The position numbers and the translations under genes were made by a program. From positions 1-6,425 of the forward strand of contig JABIST010000001.1 in NCBI GenBank assembly GCA_018700215.1: a DNA stretch of 6,425 nt. The letters run 5' to 3'. The DNA is from Dehalococcoidia bacterium (GTDB taxonomy: Bacteria; Chloroflexota; Dehalococcoidia; UBA2979). The notes under the pieces were generated by a model that made no database searches, was not told the DNA's origin, and was given only the letters and a program-made list of their open reading frames with translations. Positions 5,619 to 6,425 of this stretch are shown here, in pieces. Each line of letters begins with the position of its first letter. Positions within the stretch are counted from its first letter, which is position 1.

Positions 5619-6425
5619 ATGGAAATCGTTCAGTTCGTCGCAGAGTCACTCGGCGATGCCTCCTACATGGTCTTCAGCGACGGCCAGGCCGCCGTCATCG
5701 ACCCGCAGCGCGATGTGCGCCCCTACGTCGCCGCAGCCGCCCAGCGGCACGCGCACATCTCCCGAGTCTTTGAGACCCACGTCCACAACGACTACGTCTC
5801 CGGCGGCGCCGAACTCAAGGCACTCGGCGCCCAGATCGTCGCCCCCGTCGACTCCGGCCTCGCGTTCCCCCACCAGCCGATCAGCGACGGTGACGAGATC
5901 GCGATCGGCTCCGCGATCATCCGAGCCGTCGCCGCCCCCGGTCACACCCACCACCACACCGCCTATCTTGCCATCGACGAATCCGGCGAGACCCTCGGCG
6001 CCTTGACCGGCGGCTCAATCATCATCGGCGGTGCCGGCCGCTCAGACCTCCTCGGCCCCGACCACACCGAAGAACTCACCCGCTCCCAGTGGGACAGCGC
6101 CCAGCGCATCGCCTCGCTCATGCCCGACGAAGCCGAGCTGCTCCCGACTCACGGCGCCGGCTCCTTCTGCTCCACGCAGCAATGCGGCGGCGAACGTCGG
6201 GCCCCACTCAACATCGAACGCGCCACGAACGTCGTGCTTGCCAGCCCGGACTTCGCAACCTTCCGCGAACTCCACCTCGCCAACCCCGCGCCCGTCCCTG
6301 GCTACTACCAGCACATGGCGCCCATCAACCGCGCCGGCCCGCAGGTCTATGGCGAGCCGCCTCGCCCACCGATCTTCACCACCGCCGCCTTCGATGTGGC
6401 CATCGATCAAGGCGCCTACCCACTC
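5619..6425 (+). CDS. MBL-fold hydrolase, persulfide dioxygenase-like, probable MBL-rhodanese fusion (3' end outside window)
   Basis: An open frame of 269 codons runs to the window end. It is a metallo-beta-lactamase-fold protein resembling the ETHE1/CstB group, which oxidise or process persulfides. The metal motif is TH54-V-H56-N-D58-Y, with YVSGGAELKALGA after it; H109 lies in PGHTHHHTAY; then LTGGSIIIGGAGRSDLLG (D143) and LLPTHGAGSFC with H178. In ETHE1 the TGD Asp is an iron ligand; here it is G132, so the metal site differs. The C-terminal visible part, ending TAAFDVAIDQGAYPL, looks like the start of a rhodanese domain, as in fusions of about 450 residues, but that part is not seen. The ATG at 5619 has AGGGG at 5607-5611 upstream. 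It is the third gene of the arsR operon. Function in sulfide/persulfide detoxification is inferred from family and context. Confidence 0.88.
   Translation, partial: MEIVQFVAESLGDASYMVFSDGQAAVIDPQRDVRPYVAAAAQRHAHISRVFETHVHNDYVSGGAELKALGAQIVAPVDSGLAFPHQPISDGDEIAIGSAIIRAVAAPGHTHHHTAYLAIDESGETLGALTGGSIIIGGAGRSDLLGPDHTEELTRSQWDSAQRIASLMPDEAELLPTHGAGSFCSTQQCGGERRAPLNIERATNVVLASPDFATFRELHLANPAPVPGYYQHMAPINRAGPQVYGEPPRPPIFTTAAFDVAIDQGAYPL

Noticed and set aside
5646..5957. - strand frame and other-frame frames (5656-6006, 6042-6410) at the right end
   Set aside because: They overlap the MBL gene, whose frame has all metal motifs and simply runs off the window edge.

Overview
The window is GC-rich with a strong G/C preference at third codon positions. 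It carries seven protein genes, two of them cut by the window edges. No rRNA, tRNA, CRISPR array, insertion sequence or phage gene was seen. The NYN-domain nuclease, the leaderless-type arsR promoter and the style of the sulfur proteins suggest an actinobacterium or another high-GC lineage such as Chloroflexota. This is a weak inference, because no marker gene is present.

Left part (1-2345, + strand): the last ~199 codons of a TetR-family repressor, a small NYN/PIN-like nuclease, and a serine hydrolase of the beta-lactamase/esterase EstB type. The hydrolase is best started at 1158 rather than at the upstream in-frame ATG at 1083, because a strong Shine-Dalgarno sequence precedes 1158. That Shine-Dalgarno can pair with a perfect CCTCC just upstream.

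Middle part (2364-4694, - strand): a two-gene unit reading right to left, a family III (CaiB/BaiF) CoA-transferase followed by a TIM-barrel amidohydrolase of the COG3618 type. It looks like a catabolic pair for an organic acid or lactone, substrate unknown. The 54-base gap between the two genes holds an 8+8 bp perfect inverted repeat. The unit converges on the serine hydrolase with only 18 bases between stop codons.

Right part (4695-6425): a divergent control region, then an ArsR-family regulator, a single-domain rhodanese and an MBL-fold protein that runs off the window, all on the + strand. This order matches known ArsR-controlled sulfide/persulfide detoxification operons (BigR and CstR types are comparable). 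The control region holds two different 18-bp palindromes. One lies between the -35 and -10 of the arsR promoter and is a likely ArsR operator. The other lies 37 bp upstream, between the two divergent genes. The arsR transcript probably begins at or next to its start codon (leaderless).

I found no clearly new system. The most unusual points are the palindromes in the two intergenic regions, the Gly in place of the iron-ligand Asp in the MBL protein, the CX3C-only cysteine set of the ArsR protein, and the Asn in the amidohydrolase motif where an Asp is usual.
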